Assembly: GCA_013822765.1 (NCBI GenBank)
Contig: PNKY01000003.1
Location: 434,001-498,000, forward strand
Direction of reading: 5' to 3'
Source of the DNA: Rhodospirillum sp.
Lineage (GTDB): Bacteria; Pseudomonadota; Alphaproteobacteria; Dongiales; Dongiaceae
Length of the DNA: 64,000 nt
This document shows positions 37,364 through 44,540 of this stretch, piece by piece. The position numbers were made by a program, and so were the translations under genes. The notes under the pieces are model-generated. The model saw only the letters and a list, made by a program, of their open reading frames with translations. It made no database searches and had not been told where the DNA came from. Position 1 is the stretch's first letter; each line of letters begins with the position of its first letter.

Positions 37364-37924
37364 ATGGCGTCGGAATATACCACTGTGCTGGATACCGGGA
37401 GCGGCAGCCTGCCTGCGCTGCCGCTGATCCTGATGCTGGCCGCGCCGGTGCTGATGCTGGCGTGTCTCACCGTGGCCAAAGCGCGCCGTTGGCATGTCTC
37501 GCGCCCGATCAGGCTCGCGCTGTGGGGGGCCTATGCGGCCTACGTCCCAGTCGTGATGTTCCAATACTGGAGCCTGTGGGACACCCAGCAGATGGCCCGC
37601 AATGCCACCGCCATGTCGATCGAGGCCGGCCGGCTCGACTGGTCGAGCGTGCGGCAGGCGCCGGAGGGGATTTTCGTCGACACCAATCAGCGCTTCGCCG
37701 TGAACGGCGTCGAGTTTCTCTACAGCCATCGCTCCCTGCGCTACCTCGACTTTCTGGTGCCTGAGCCCGATCTGGTCGCGCTACCCTTGTTCAAGCGCGC
37801 GCAGGTGCGCGTCACCTATCTCGGCGAGGGCGAGGACCGGCGGCTGCTGAGGTTCGAGATCGCCACCAGCGTGCTCGACGCGAACGACTGGCCGATGCCG
37901 GAAACCGCCGCGCTCTCCAACTAG
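37364..37924 (+). CDS. Predicted membrane protein of unknown function
   Basis: The 186-residue protein has two N-terminal hydrophobic helices (about 17-36 and 49-66) and then a soluble C-terminal domain of about 110 residues rich in aromatic and beta-strand-like stretches (VEFLYSHRSLRYLDFLV). No motif or family is recognised. GGGGAG lies seven bases before ATG 37364, and a strong terminator follows its stop, so it is a self-contained unit. Divergent to mch. Confidence 0.75.
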   Translation: MASEYTTVLDTGSGSLPALPLILMLAAPVLMLACLTVAKARRWHVSRPIRLALWGAYAAYVPVVMFQYWSLWDTQQMARNATAMSIEAGRLDWSSVRQAPEGIFVDTNQRFAVNGVEFLYSHRSLRYLDFLVPEPDLVALPLFKRAQVRVTYLGEGEDRRLLRFEIATSVLDANDWPMPETAALSN

Positions 37925-37938
37925 CCTCCGAGACCTCG

Positions 37939-37970
37939 AAGGCCGCCACGGGTTCCGTGGTGGCCTTTTT
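37939..37970 (+). terminator. Rho-independent terminator after the membrane protein gene
   Basis: AAGGCCGCCACGG (37939-37951) pairs with CCGTGGTGGCCTT (37955-37967), a 13-bp stem with one G-T pair and a three-base loop. TTT and CGC follow. It lies 15 bases past the stop of the 37364 gene and ahead of the ArsR promoter. Confidence 0.88.
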
Positions 37971-37983
37971 CGCGCTTCGTTAT

Positions 37984-38018
37984 TTTAGTCTTGACTTAAT
38001 TAAGTGATGAACTAAATA
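37984..38018 (+). promoter_or_regulatory. Candidate ArsR promoter with embedded dyad operator
   Basis: An AT-rich dyad, TTTAGT...TTAATTAA...ACTAAA, spans 37984-38016, with TTAATTAA at its centre (37996-38003). Within it, TTGACT (37991-37996) and TAAATA (38013-38018), 16 bases apart, could be -35 and -10 boxes. Transcription would then start about at the ATG 38026, giving a leaderless mRNA, which fits the absence of a ribosome site there. Dyads over promoters are typical ArsR-family autoregulatory operators. Confidence 0.6.
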
Positions 38019-38025
38019 TCGGGTC

Positions 38026-38382
38026 ATGCAGTCGCTGATTGCCCTGGCCGACCCGAACCGCCGCCGCATCGTGGAGATGCTGGCGGGACAGGAGTTGGCG
38101 GCGGGAGAGATCGGCACCGCTTTTGACATCAGTGCCCCTGCAATCTCGCAGCATCTCAAGGTGTTAAAAGAAGCCAATATCGTCACCGTCCGGGTCGAGG
38201 GACAGCGCCGGATTTATGCACTCGACCCGTCCGGCTTCACCGAGATCGACCAGTGGCTATCGAGCGTGCGCCGCTTCTGGAATCCGAAACTGGATGAGCT
38301 GGTGCGGCAGATGGAACGCCACAAGGCCGAGCTGGCCAAGAAGCCCAGCAAGCCACGCAAACCCAAAGGAAGAAAGCCATGA
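38026..38382 (+). CDS. ArsR-family winged-helix transcriptional regulator
   Basis: The 118-residue regulator has the ArsR winged helix: LADPNRRRIVEMLAGQELAAGEI, then the recognition helix region ISAPAISQHLKVLKEANIV, then the wing VRVEGQRRIYAL. No cysteine-rich metal site (ELCVCDL type) is present, so it is not a classical metal sensor. It resembles the regulators paired with SRPBCC/AHSA1 genes. The next gene starts within its stop (ATGA). The lysine-rich tail (KPSKPRKPKGRKP) is unusual. Confidence 0.9.
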   Translation: MQSLIALADPNRRRIVEMLAGQELAAGEIGTAFDISAPAISQHLKVLKEANIVTVRVEGQRRIYALDPSGFTEIDQWLSSVRRFWNPKLDELVRQMERHKAELAKKPSKPRKPKGRKP

Positions 38383-38921
38383 GTTACGATGGAGTTCTCC
38401 ACGACCTGCACACCGTTGAATTCAAGCGCCTGATTCCCGGCCCGATCGAGCTGGCCTGGGATTACCTGACCAAGCGGGAGCTGTTGAAGACTTGGTTTGC
38501 CGATGTGACGCTGGAGCCGCGCCTCGGCGGGGCGGTCGACGTGCATTTCGACAAGGACACCTGCGGCGGCTGCTCGGCAGGTGTGCGCGGCGTGGTCCGC
38601 GAGTTCCGGCCGCCGCACGTCATCGCATTCACCTGGATCCAGCGGCGGGCGCAGCCCGATGGCTCGATCGCGGACAGCGACGAGGGCGAGGTGCGTTTCG
38701 AGCTCACCGAGCGCGGCGAGAAAGTTCTGCTGACGCTGCTGCACTCGCGCTTGCCGACCGCGGAGCTGACCAGTCACAGCGCCGGCTGGCATGCCTATCT
38801 CGAGAATCTGGAAGCGCGGATTTCCGGCCGCGGCCGCATCGACTTCATGGCCGTCGCCCGGCGCGTTCGCCCGCAATACGACGAGCGGCTCGCCGGCCTG
38901 CTGCGGTCGGGAGCGGCGTGA
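38379..38921 (+). CDS. SRPBCC / AHSA1-like protein, copy 1
   Basis: The 180-residue START-like protein is of the AHSA1 (Aha1 C-terminal) class. The segment VEFKRLIPGPIELAWDYLT starts the fold and LLKTWFADVTLEPRLGG follows. SAGWHAYLENL toward the C-terminus is conserved. Such proteins bind hydrophobic ligands; the ligand here is unknown. Its ATG overlaps the ArsR stop. A close paralogue occurs at 40656, sharing this N-terminal block and even the ribosome site AAAGGAAGAAAGCC. A cysteine pair in DTCGGCS distinguishes this copy. Confidence 0.85.
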   Translation: MSYDGVLHDLHTVEFKRLIPGPIELAWDYLTKRELLKTWFADVTLEPRLGGAVDVHFDKDTCGGCSAGVRGVVREFRPPHVIAFTWIQRRAQPDGSIADSDEGEVRFELTERGEKVLLTLLHSRLPTAELTSHSAGWHAYLENLEARISGRGRIDFMAVARRVRPQYDERLAGLLRSGAA

Positions 38922-38971
38922 CGCGGCTCTGTGTTCTTAATCGAGAAGCCCACAAGGCGAAGGATTGAACA

Positions 38972-39766
38972 ATGACAACGCACATAACCGGAACCCGGAA
39001 AGACTGGCTCGCCGCGCGGCTCGAGCTTCTCAAGGCGGAGAAGGAGCTGACGCACCGCAGTGACGCGGTGGCGCGGCAACGGCAGGAGCTGCCGTGGGTC
39101 AAGGTGGACAAGAACTATTCCTTCGAGACCGATGGCGGGAGCGCTTCGCTCAAGGACCTGTTCAAAGGGCGCTCGCAGCTGCTCGTCTACCACTTCATGT
39201 TCGGACCCGACTACAAGGCCGGCTGCCCGTCCTGCTCGGCGATCGCGGACGGCTTCAATGGGATCGCGACTCACCTGGCCAACCATGACGTGATGCTGTG
39301 GGCGGTCTCGCGGGCGCAGCTCGCGAAGCTGCAGGCGTTCAAGCAGCGCATGGGCTGGACCTTCCCCTGGGCCTCGTCGTTCGCCAGCGATTTCAATCCG
39401 GACTTCAGCGTGTGGTTCAGCGAGCAGCAGCAGCGCGACGGCGGCATCGAATACAATTACCGGCGCGAGCCGGCGCTGCAGCAACTGATCGCCGACAACA
39501 AGCCGGCCATCTCCTCGCGCGAGACACCCGATGGGCCCACGCAGGGCGCCGCGATGAGCGGCACAGACGTGGCGACATACACGCGCGAACGGCCGGGCAT
39601 GAGCGCCTTCGTGCTGGAGGACGGCATCATCTATCATGCGTACTCCGCCTATGCCCGCGGACTGGACGATCTTTGGGGCATGTACAAGTGGCTCGATCGC
39701 GCGCCCAAGGGACGCAACGAGAAAGGCGTCTGGTGGCGTCACCACGACCAGTACGACAAGCATTGA
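38972..39766 (+). CDS. DUF899 family thioredoxin-like protein
   Basis: The 264-residue protein belongs to the DUF899 family. The thioredoxin-like redox motif is GCPSCS within YHFMFGPDYKAGCPSCSAIA, preceded by LPWVKVDKNYSFET. FPWASSFASDFNPDFSVWF and the C-terminal GVWWRHHDQY are further conserved segments. The reaction is undefined; a peroxiredoxin-like or detoxifying role is suggested by the fold. It lies 50 bases after SRPBCC copy 1 in the ArsR-led cluster. Confidence 0.85.
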   Translation: MTTHITGTRKDWLAARLELLKAEKELTHRSDAVARQRQELPWVKVDKNYSFETDGGSASLKDLFKGRSQLLVYHFMFGPDYKAGCPSCSAIADGFNGIATHLANHDVMLWAVSRAQLAKLQAFKQRMGWTFPWASSFASDFNPDFSVWFSEQQQRDGGIEYNYRREPALQQLIADNKPAISSRETPDGPTQGAAMSGTDVATYTRERPGMSAFVLEDGIIYHAYSAYARGLDDLWGMYKWLDRAPKGRNEKGVWWRHHDQYDKH

Positions 39767-39817
39767 GCCGAACCGCGGGTATCGTTGGCGCAACCGGGGG
39801 ACGGGAGGTCCCAAGGC

Positions 39818-40605
39818 ATGGTTTCCGACCGAGCTTCGCAGCGAGCCTTCTTCGGCGTGTCGGCGTTGCTCTTCGCCGCCAGCGTGACAGTAACGATCGC
39901 GTGGTGCGCATCCATGTCGACGATGGGCGGAATGGCGATGCCCGGCGGCTGGACGATGTCGATGGCATGGATGCGGATGCCCGATCAAACCTGGCCCGGC
40001 GCCACGGCGTCGTTCCTCGGCATGTGGCTGGTGATGATGGTGGCGATGATGCTGCCATCCCTGGCGCCGGTGCTGTGGCGGTATCGGCAGGCGGTCGGCG
40101 AAGCAGCTGAGATGCCGGTGGGCCGGCTGACCACGCTGGTGGCCCTCGGATACTTCCTGGTGTGGACGCTGTTCGGAATGATCGCCTTCCCGCTCGGCGT
40201 CGCGCTGGCGGCGGTCGCGATGGCGGAACCATCGGTGGCGCGCGCTGTTCCGATTGCGGTCGGCGTGATGATCATGATCGCCGGCGCAATCCAGTTCACC
40301 GCGTGGAAGGCACATCACCTTGCCTGCTGTCGGCAGACGCCGGAACTCTGCCGGATGCGGCCCGCGGACGCCGGCTCGGCGTGGCGATACGGGCTCAGCC
40401 TCGGCTTCCACTGCAGCTGCTGCTGCATCGGCCTGACGGCGGTCCTCCTGGTCGTCGGGGTCATGGATTTGCGTGCGATGGCAGTCGTGGCGGTCGCCAT
40501 CACCGTCAACGACTCGCACCGGCCGGTCCGCGCGTCGCCCGGGCCATCGGAGCCGTGCTGGTCGGGTCCGGACTGTTCGTGATCGCGGCGGCAGCCGGAC
40601 TCTAG
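39818..40605 (+). pseudogene. DUF2182 membrane protein with a one-base frameshift
   Basis: The protein shows DUF2182 features: several helices, PGATASFLGMWLVMMVAMMLPS, the motif GFHCSCCCIGL and VMDLRAMAVVAVAIT. After ACCGTC at 40507 the frame shifts. The expected C-terminal ending, RLAPAGPRVARAIGAVLVG then SGLFVIAAAAGL, is encoded in the next frame and ends at TAG 40605. One missing base (GTC-AAC instead of GTC-GAAC) explains this, and the intact product would be 262 residues. As written, the frame ends at 40582 with an unrelated tail. ATG 39818 has GGGAGG nine bases upstream. A sequencing error is possible. Confidence 0.8.
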
Positions 40606-40655
40606 GAAAACAAGAAACCAACTTCGAACTCGCACAAGCCGAAAGGAAGAAAGCC

Positions 40656-41189
40656 ATGGACGGATCGATCCTCGATTTACACACCGTCGAATTCAAGCGC
40701 CTCATCCCCGGCCCGATCGAGCTGGCGTGGGACTATCTGACCAAGCAGGAACTGCTGAAGACCTGGTTCGCCGACATGACGGTGGAGCCGCGGGTCGGTG
40801 GCGCGGTCGTGATCCGTTTCAACGATGACGAATCCTGCGCCACCACCGGCGTTCGCGGCACCGTCAGCGAGTTCCGCAAACCATACGTTGTCGCGTTCTC
40901 CTGGCTGCAGCAGCGCCTGCAGCCAGACGGTTCGCGCAAGGGCGTCGATGAAGGGTCGGTGCGCTTCGAGCTGGCGGAACGCGGCGACAAGGTGCTGCTG
41001 ACGCTGCTGCACACCGGGCTGCCGATCCACGAGCTGGCCAATCACAGCGCCGGTTGGAACGCCTTCCTCGACAACCTCGATGCGCTCTTGTCCGGCCGGG
41101 GCAAGATCGATTTCATGGCGGTCTTCAAAGAGCTGCATCCGCGCTATGTCGAGCGCATCGCAGCCCTGCAGCGGGCGGGAGCGGCGTGA
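40656..41189 (+). CDS. SRPBCC / AHSA1-like protein, copy 2
   Basis: The 177-residue paralogue of the 38379 gene shares DLHTVEFKRLIPGPIEL and LLKTWFAD, and the ribosome-site region AAAGGAAGAAAGCCATG is the same. The middle differs: the CGGC cysteines are replaced by a DDESCATTG loop. It follows the frameshifted DUF2182 gene and overlaps the downstream VOC gene by one base. Tandem duplication of this cassette around DUF899-DUF2182 is the simplest explanation for the similarity. Confidence 0.85.
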   Translation: MDGSILDLHTVEFKRLIPGPIELAWDYLTKQELLKTWFADMTVEPRVGGAVVIRFNDDESCATTGVRGTVSEFRKPYVVAFSWLQQRLQPDGSRKGVDEGSVRFELAERGDKVLLTLLHTGLPIHELANHSAGWNAFLDNLDALLSGRGKIDFMAVFKELHPRYVERIAALQRAGAA

Positions 41190-41542
41190 TGGTCCGCTAT
41201 CGCGGCGGCAACAACGTCGCCATGAAGCTGCCGCCGCATCATTTCGACAGCGCGGTGAAGTTCTATCGCGAGACGCTCGGGCTCAAGGTTTCCGATCACG
41301 GCGAGTCGAAGCTGGTGGAATTCGGGCCAATCCGGCTGTGGCTCGATCCCTGCCCTCAGTTCTCCCAGACCGAGCTATGGCTGGAGGTGGTCGCCAGCAA
41401 CAGCGACGCGGCCGTGTCGGACCTGGGCGACAAGAAGGTCGTGCGCTGCGACCCGATCGAGGCGCTGCCGGAGGGATTCCGCGGCTTCTGGATCACCAGC
41501 CCGGCGGACATCGTGCATATCGTCTCGGAACAGAGCCAATAG
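41189..41542 (+). CDS. VOC (glyoxalase/bleomycin resistance) family protein
   Basis: The 117-residue single-domain VOC protein shows HHFDSAVKFYRETLGLKVSDHGESKLVEFG, split here into HHFDSAVKFYRETLGLKV and ESKLVEFG, the usual opening strand-helix-strand of the fold. The start ATG overlaps the preceding TGA (TGATG). The metal-binding residues are not all recognisable, so it may bind a ligand rather than catalyse. A strong terminator lies 30 bases after its stop, closing the ArsR-led cluster. Confidence 0.78.
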   Translation: MVRYRGGNNVAMKLPPHHFDSAVKFYRETLGLKVSDHGESKLVEFGPIRLWLDPCPQFSQTELWLEVVASNSDAAVSDLGDKKVVRCDPIEALPEGFRGFWITSPADIVHIVSEQSQ

Positions 41543-41571
41543 ATAGCGCTGTCAGATTGTGCGGCGACAAG

Positions 41572-41602
41572 ATCGGCCCCCCATAGGGGGCCGATTTCGC
41601 TT
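41572..41602 (+). terminator. Rho-independent-like terminator after the ArsR/SRPBCC cluster
   Basis: ATCGGCCCCC (41572-41581) pairs perfectly with GGGGGCCGAT (41586-41595) around a four-base loop (CATA). TTCGCTT follows, a short U-rich tail. It separates the VOC gene from pdxY. Confidence 0.8.
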
Positions 41603-41667
41603 GCAAGCGCAGCCGCGATCATGAGGATACCGGGCGTCTCGCCAACCAGAGTCCACGCGCCCGGTTC

Positions 41668-42486
41668 ATGAACGTTCTCTCCATCCAGTCCCAGGTCGTT
41701 TACGGCCATGTCGGCAATTCGGCCGCGGCCTTCGTGCTGCAGCGCCAAGGCCATGCGGTCTGGCAGGTGCCGACGGTGCTGTTCTCCAACCACCTCGGCA
41801 AGCCGACCTTCCGCGGCCGCGCCGTGCCGGCGGAGCAGGCGCGCGACTTGATCCAGGGGCTGAAGGAGCTCGGCTATCTCGACGATGTCGACATGCTGCT
41901 GACCGGCTATCTCGGCACGCCTGACACCGCGCGGCTGGCGGCGGAGCTGGCCGGCATCATCCGCACGCAGAAGCCGAGCGCCATCTTCGCCTGCGACCCG
42001 GTGATGGGCGACGACGATGCGCTCTATGTGAAGCCGGACCTGGCGGAGACCATCGCCAGCGACCTGGTGCCGATCGCCGACGTGCTGCTGCCCAACATCT
42101 TCGAGTTGGCGCGCCTCACCGGCCGCAGTGTCAAAGACGGCGCAGCCGCGCTGGAAGCCGCGCAGGCGCTGCAGCGGGCAGCCGGCGTGAAGGTGCTGGT
42201 GGCGACCGGCGTTCCCGCCGAGCGGCCGGACCGCATCGCCGCGCTGGCGCTGGCAGGCGGCAAGGTGCACCGCGCCGAAGCGCCGCGCCGCAAGCTGCGG
42301 GTATCGGGCACCGGCGATACTTTCAGCGCGCTGTTCACCGGCCGCTACGTGCGCGACCGCGACGCCGCCGGCGCGCTCGATTTCGCCATGCATGGCATGG
42401 ACGTGATCTGCACCGCGACCGAGAAGGCGGACGCCGACGAACTGATGATCGTGCAGACCCAGAGCGACTGGGCAAAGGCGCGCTAA
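41668..42486 (+). CDS. pdxY: Pyridoxal kinase PdxY
   Basis: The 272-residue ribokinase-family enzyme phosphorylates pyridoxal for PLP salvage. The N-terminus MNVLSIQSQVVYGHVGNSAA is the PdxY/PdxK signature. FACDPVMGDDDALYV carries the ATP-binding aspartate, and RVSGTGDTFSALF has the catalytic base aspartate in GTGD. It stands alone between a terminator and the convergent asd gene. Length and key residues are normal. Confidence 0.95.
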   Translation: MNVLSIQSQVVYGHVGNSAAAFVLQRQGHAVWQVPTVLFSNHLGKPTFRGRAVPAEQARDLIQGLKELGYLDDVDMLLTGYLGTPDTARLAAELAGIIRTQKPSAIFACDPVMGDDDALYVKPDLAETIASDLVPIADVLLPNIFELARLTGRSVKDGAAALEAAQALQRAAGVKVLVATGVPAERPDRIAALALAGGKVHRAEAPRRKLRVSGTGDTFSALFTGRYVRDRDAAGALDFAMHGMDVICTATEKADADELMIVQTQSDWAKAR

Positions 42487-42514
42487 GCGCACCCTTGCCC
42501 GTCGTTTTCTGAAA

Positions 42515-43546
42515 CTACGCCGCGGCCTTGCCGCTCAGGTAGTCGCTCACCAGCTTCTCGGCGATCTGCACCGCGTTGAGTGCAGCGCCCTTCCGCAGGT
42601 TGTCGGAGACCACCCACAGCGAGAGGCCGTTGTCGATGGTCGAGTCATCGCGGATGCGGCTGACATACACTTTGTCCTCGCCGGCCGCTTCGACCTGGGT
42701 GACGTAGCCCTCGTCGACGCGGTGATCGATCACGGCGACGCCGGGCGCGGACTTGAGGATCGCGCGCGCCTCATCGGCGGACAGCGGACGCTCGAACTCG
42801 ATGTTGATCGCCTCGGCATGGGAGACGAACACCGGCACGCGCACGCAGGTCGCCGTGACCTTGATCTTGGGGTCGAGGATCTTCTTGGTCTCGACCGACA
42901 TCTTCCATTCTTCCTTGGTGGAGCCGTCGTCCATGAAGACGTCGATGTGCGGAATGCAGTTGAAGGCGATCTGCTTGGTGAACTTGGTGCGCTCGATCGG
43001 CGCGTTCGTGTAGATGCCGCGAGTCTGGTTGAACAGTTCGTCCATCGCTTCCTTGCCGCCGCCCGACACCGACTGGTAGGTCGCGACCACGATGCGCTTG
43101 ATCGGCGCCACGTCGTGCAACGGCTTCAGCGCCACCACCATCTGGATGGTGGAGCAGTTCGGGTTGGCGATGATGTTCTTCTTCTTGTAGCCGGCGATGG
43201 CGTGGGCATTGACCTCCGGCACCACCAGCGGCACGTCGGGGTCCATGCGGAAATAGGAGGTGTTGTCGATGATGACGGCGCCGGCCGCAGCCGCGCGCGC
43301 CGCGAACTCGGCCGAAACCTTGGCGCCGGCCGAGGACAGCACGATGTCGATGCCCTTGAAGTTGAAGGTGTCGAGACGCTGGACCTTCAGCACATCGTCC
43401 TCGCCGAACGAGACCTCGCCGCCGGCCGAGCGCTGCGACGCCAGGGCGACGACTTCGTCGACCGGAAAGCTGCGCTCCGACAGCGTCTGCAACATCTCGC
43501 GGCCCACATTGCCCGTGGCGCCGACCACCGCTACCCGATAACCCAT
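42515..43546 (-). CDS. asd: Aspartate-semialdehyde dehydrogenase
   Basis: The 343-residue NADPH-dependent enzyme makes aspartate semialdehyde, the branch point to Lys/diaminopimelate, Thr and Met. The nucleotide loop is GATGNVGREML at residues 9-19, and the catalytic cysteine is C131 in NPNCSTIQ. ATG 43546 has AAGGAG eight bases upstream. In alphaproteobacteria asd often follows leuCDB; here leuB lies about 10 kb away. Expression is likely controlled by the leader and terminator immediately upstream (43571-43701). Confidence 0.96.
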   Translation of the reverse strand: MGYRVAVVGATGNVGREMLQTLSERSFPVDEVVALASQRSAGGEVSFGEDDVLKVQRLDTFNFKGIDIVLSSAGAKVSAEFAARAAAAGAVIIDNTSYFRMDPDVPLVVPEVNAHAIAGYKKKNIIANPNCSTIQMVVALKPLHDVAPIKRIVVATYQSVSGGGKEAMDELFNQTRGIYTNAPIERTKFTKQIAFNCIPHIDVFMDDGSTKEEWKMSVETKKILDPKIKVTATCVRVPVFVSHAEAINIEFERPLSADEARAILKSAPGVAVIDHRVDEGYVTQVEAAGEDKVYVSRIRDDSTIDNGLSLWVVSDNLRKGAALNAVQIAEKLVSDYLSGKAAA

Positions 43547-43570
43547 GACCTCGCTCCTTCGCCTAAAAGC

Positions 43571-43597
43571 AAAAAGGGCCGCATCTTGTTGCGGCCC
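43571..43597 (-). terminator. Intrinsic terminator 24 bases upstream of asd
   Basis: GGGCCGCA (43576-43583) pairs perfectly with TGCGGCCC (43590-43597) around a six-base loop. On the minus strand the hairpin is followed by TTTTTGCTTTT. It is oriented to stop transcription just before asd, so a transcript from further upstream must read through it to express the gene. Confidence 0.9.
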
Positions 43598-43626
43598 CTC
43601 GGTTCATCTGATCCTTTGTGATCCCG

Positions 43627-43701
43627 TCAGGCCGCGTTCCATCCCCCGGTCTTGGTGCCGGTGGTCTTCTTGGTCTTCAGGGTGATCACGGCCTGGATCA
43701 C
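43627..43701 (-). CDS. Thr/Lys-rich leader peptide upstream of asd
   Basis: The 24-codon ORF starts at GTG 43701, with AGGG nine bases upstream, and ends at TGA 43627-43629. It contains six threonine (all ACC) and four lysine (all AAG) codons, concentrated in ITLKTKKTTGTKTGG. Threonine and lysine are end products of the pathway that asd feeds. The stop lies about 30 bases before the terminator hairpin. The peptide itself probably has no other function. A second in-frame GTG at 43689 is an alternative start. Confidence 0.65.
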   Translation of the reverse strand: MIQAVITLKTKKTTGTKTGGWNAA

Positions 43702-43917
43702 GTTAAAAATCCCTAATCGGGGCCCATTTGCCCCGGTCGGCGGCTTTTTACAGGGGTTCGCCGATCCTGTCGACCGGAAAAGTGACGGGAAACCCGGCGA
43801 ATCGCCGGTAGCTCCCGCGTTCTCAGATTCTGGAAGAGTTATTCCTGAATCCGACCACTGCTATCTTCCCATGAAACAATCATGTTGAGAGGGCTGCAGT
43901 CATTCGGGAGAAGATTC

Positions 43918-44529
43918 ATGAAGCTCCATTACCACCCGCTGTCGGGCCATGCCCATCGCGTCCGCCTTTTCCTATCGCTGCTCGGCGTTGCGCACGAGCT
44001 GGCGCCGGTCGACCTCATGGCTGGCGCACACAAGCAGCCTGCCTTTCTACAGATGAACCGCCTCGGCCAGGTGCCGGTGCTGGATGATGACGGCACCATC
44101 GTCAGCGATTCGAACGCCATCCTGGTCTATCTCGCCAAGAAGCATCGCCGCGCCGATTGGCTGCCCGAAACCGCGGAGGGCGCGGCAGCCGTGCAGCGCT
44201 GGCTGTCGGTCGCAGCCGGGCAGATCGCCTTCGGCCCGGCGGCGGCGCGCCTCGTCACCCTGTTCGGCGCCAAGTTCAACGCCGAGGAAGTGATCGCGCG
44301 CGCCCATGCCATCCTGGCGGTGATCGACGCGGAACTCGAAGGCCGCAGCTGGATCGCCGCGCCGCAGCCGACCATCGCCGACGTCGCGCTCTACAGCTAC
44401 ATCGCCCGCGCGCCGGAAGGGAACGTCGATCTCTCCGCCTATCGCAACGTGCAGGCCTGGCTTGGCCGCGTGGAGGCGCTGCCGGGCTTCGTCGCGTTCC
44501 AGGCCTCACCGGTTGGGCTCGCCGCGTGA
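43918..44529 (+). CDS. Glutathione S-transferase family protein
   Basis: The 203-residue protein has a thioredoxin-like N-terminal domain ([21 protein letters not shown], then [19 protein letters not shown] with the cis-proline and Ser of the glutathione site) and an all-helical C-terminal domain ([13 protein letters not shown]). It probably conjugates or reduces electrophiles using glutathione. GGGAG lies eight bases before ATG 43918. A flavin-type oxidase gene follows 11 bases after its stop, and the two look like one transcript. Confidence 0.92.
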   Translation: MKLHYHPLSGHAHRVRLFLSLLGVAHELAPVDLMAGAHKQPAFLQMNRLGQVPVLDDDGTIVSDSNAILVYLAKKHRRADWLPETAEGAAAVQRWLSVAAGQIAFGPAAARLVTLFGAKFNAEEVIARAHAILAVIDAELEGRSWIAAPQPTIADVALYSYIARAPEGNVDLSAYRNVQAWLGRVEALPGFVAFQASPVGLAA

Positions 44530-44540
44530 GAGCGCGAACC

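Larger units (their letters stand above)
43571..43701 (-). promoter_or_regulatory. Candidate ribosome-mediated transcription attenuator of asd
   Basis: Reading the minus strand toward asd, a short leader ORF (43701-43627) is followed by a terminator hairpin (43597-43576) and a U-run. Segment 1 (43689-43699, GAUCCAGGCCG in RNA) can pair with segment 2 (43620-43634, CGGCCUGACGGGAUC) over 7 plus 4 bp. Segment 2 also contains GCGGCC (43630-43635), which is complementary to GGCCGC in the 5' arm of the terminator. The pairings 1:2 and 2:3 exclude each other, as in classic attenuators. A ribosome stalled at Thr/Lys codons would cover segment 1 and favour the antiterminator. A further hairpin, CGGGGC/GCCCCG (43718-43735), precedes the leader. 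Confidence 0.7.

Noticed and set aside
43652-43888. Plus-strand 78-codon frame upstream of the GST gene
   Set aside because: It lacks a ribosome site, has no recognisable domain, and lies opposite the better supported asd leader and terminator.
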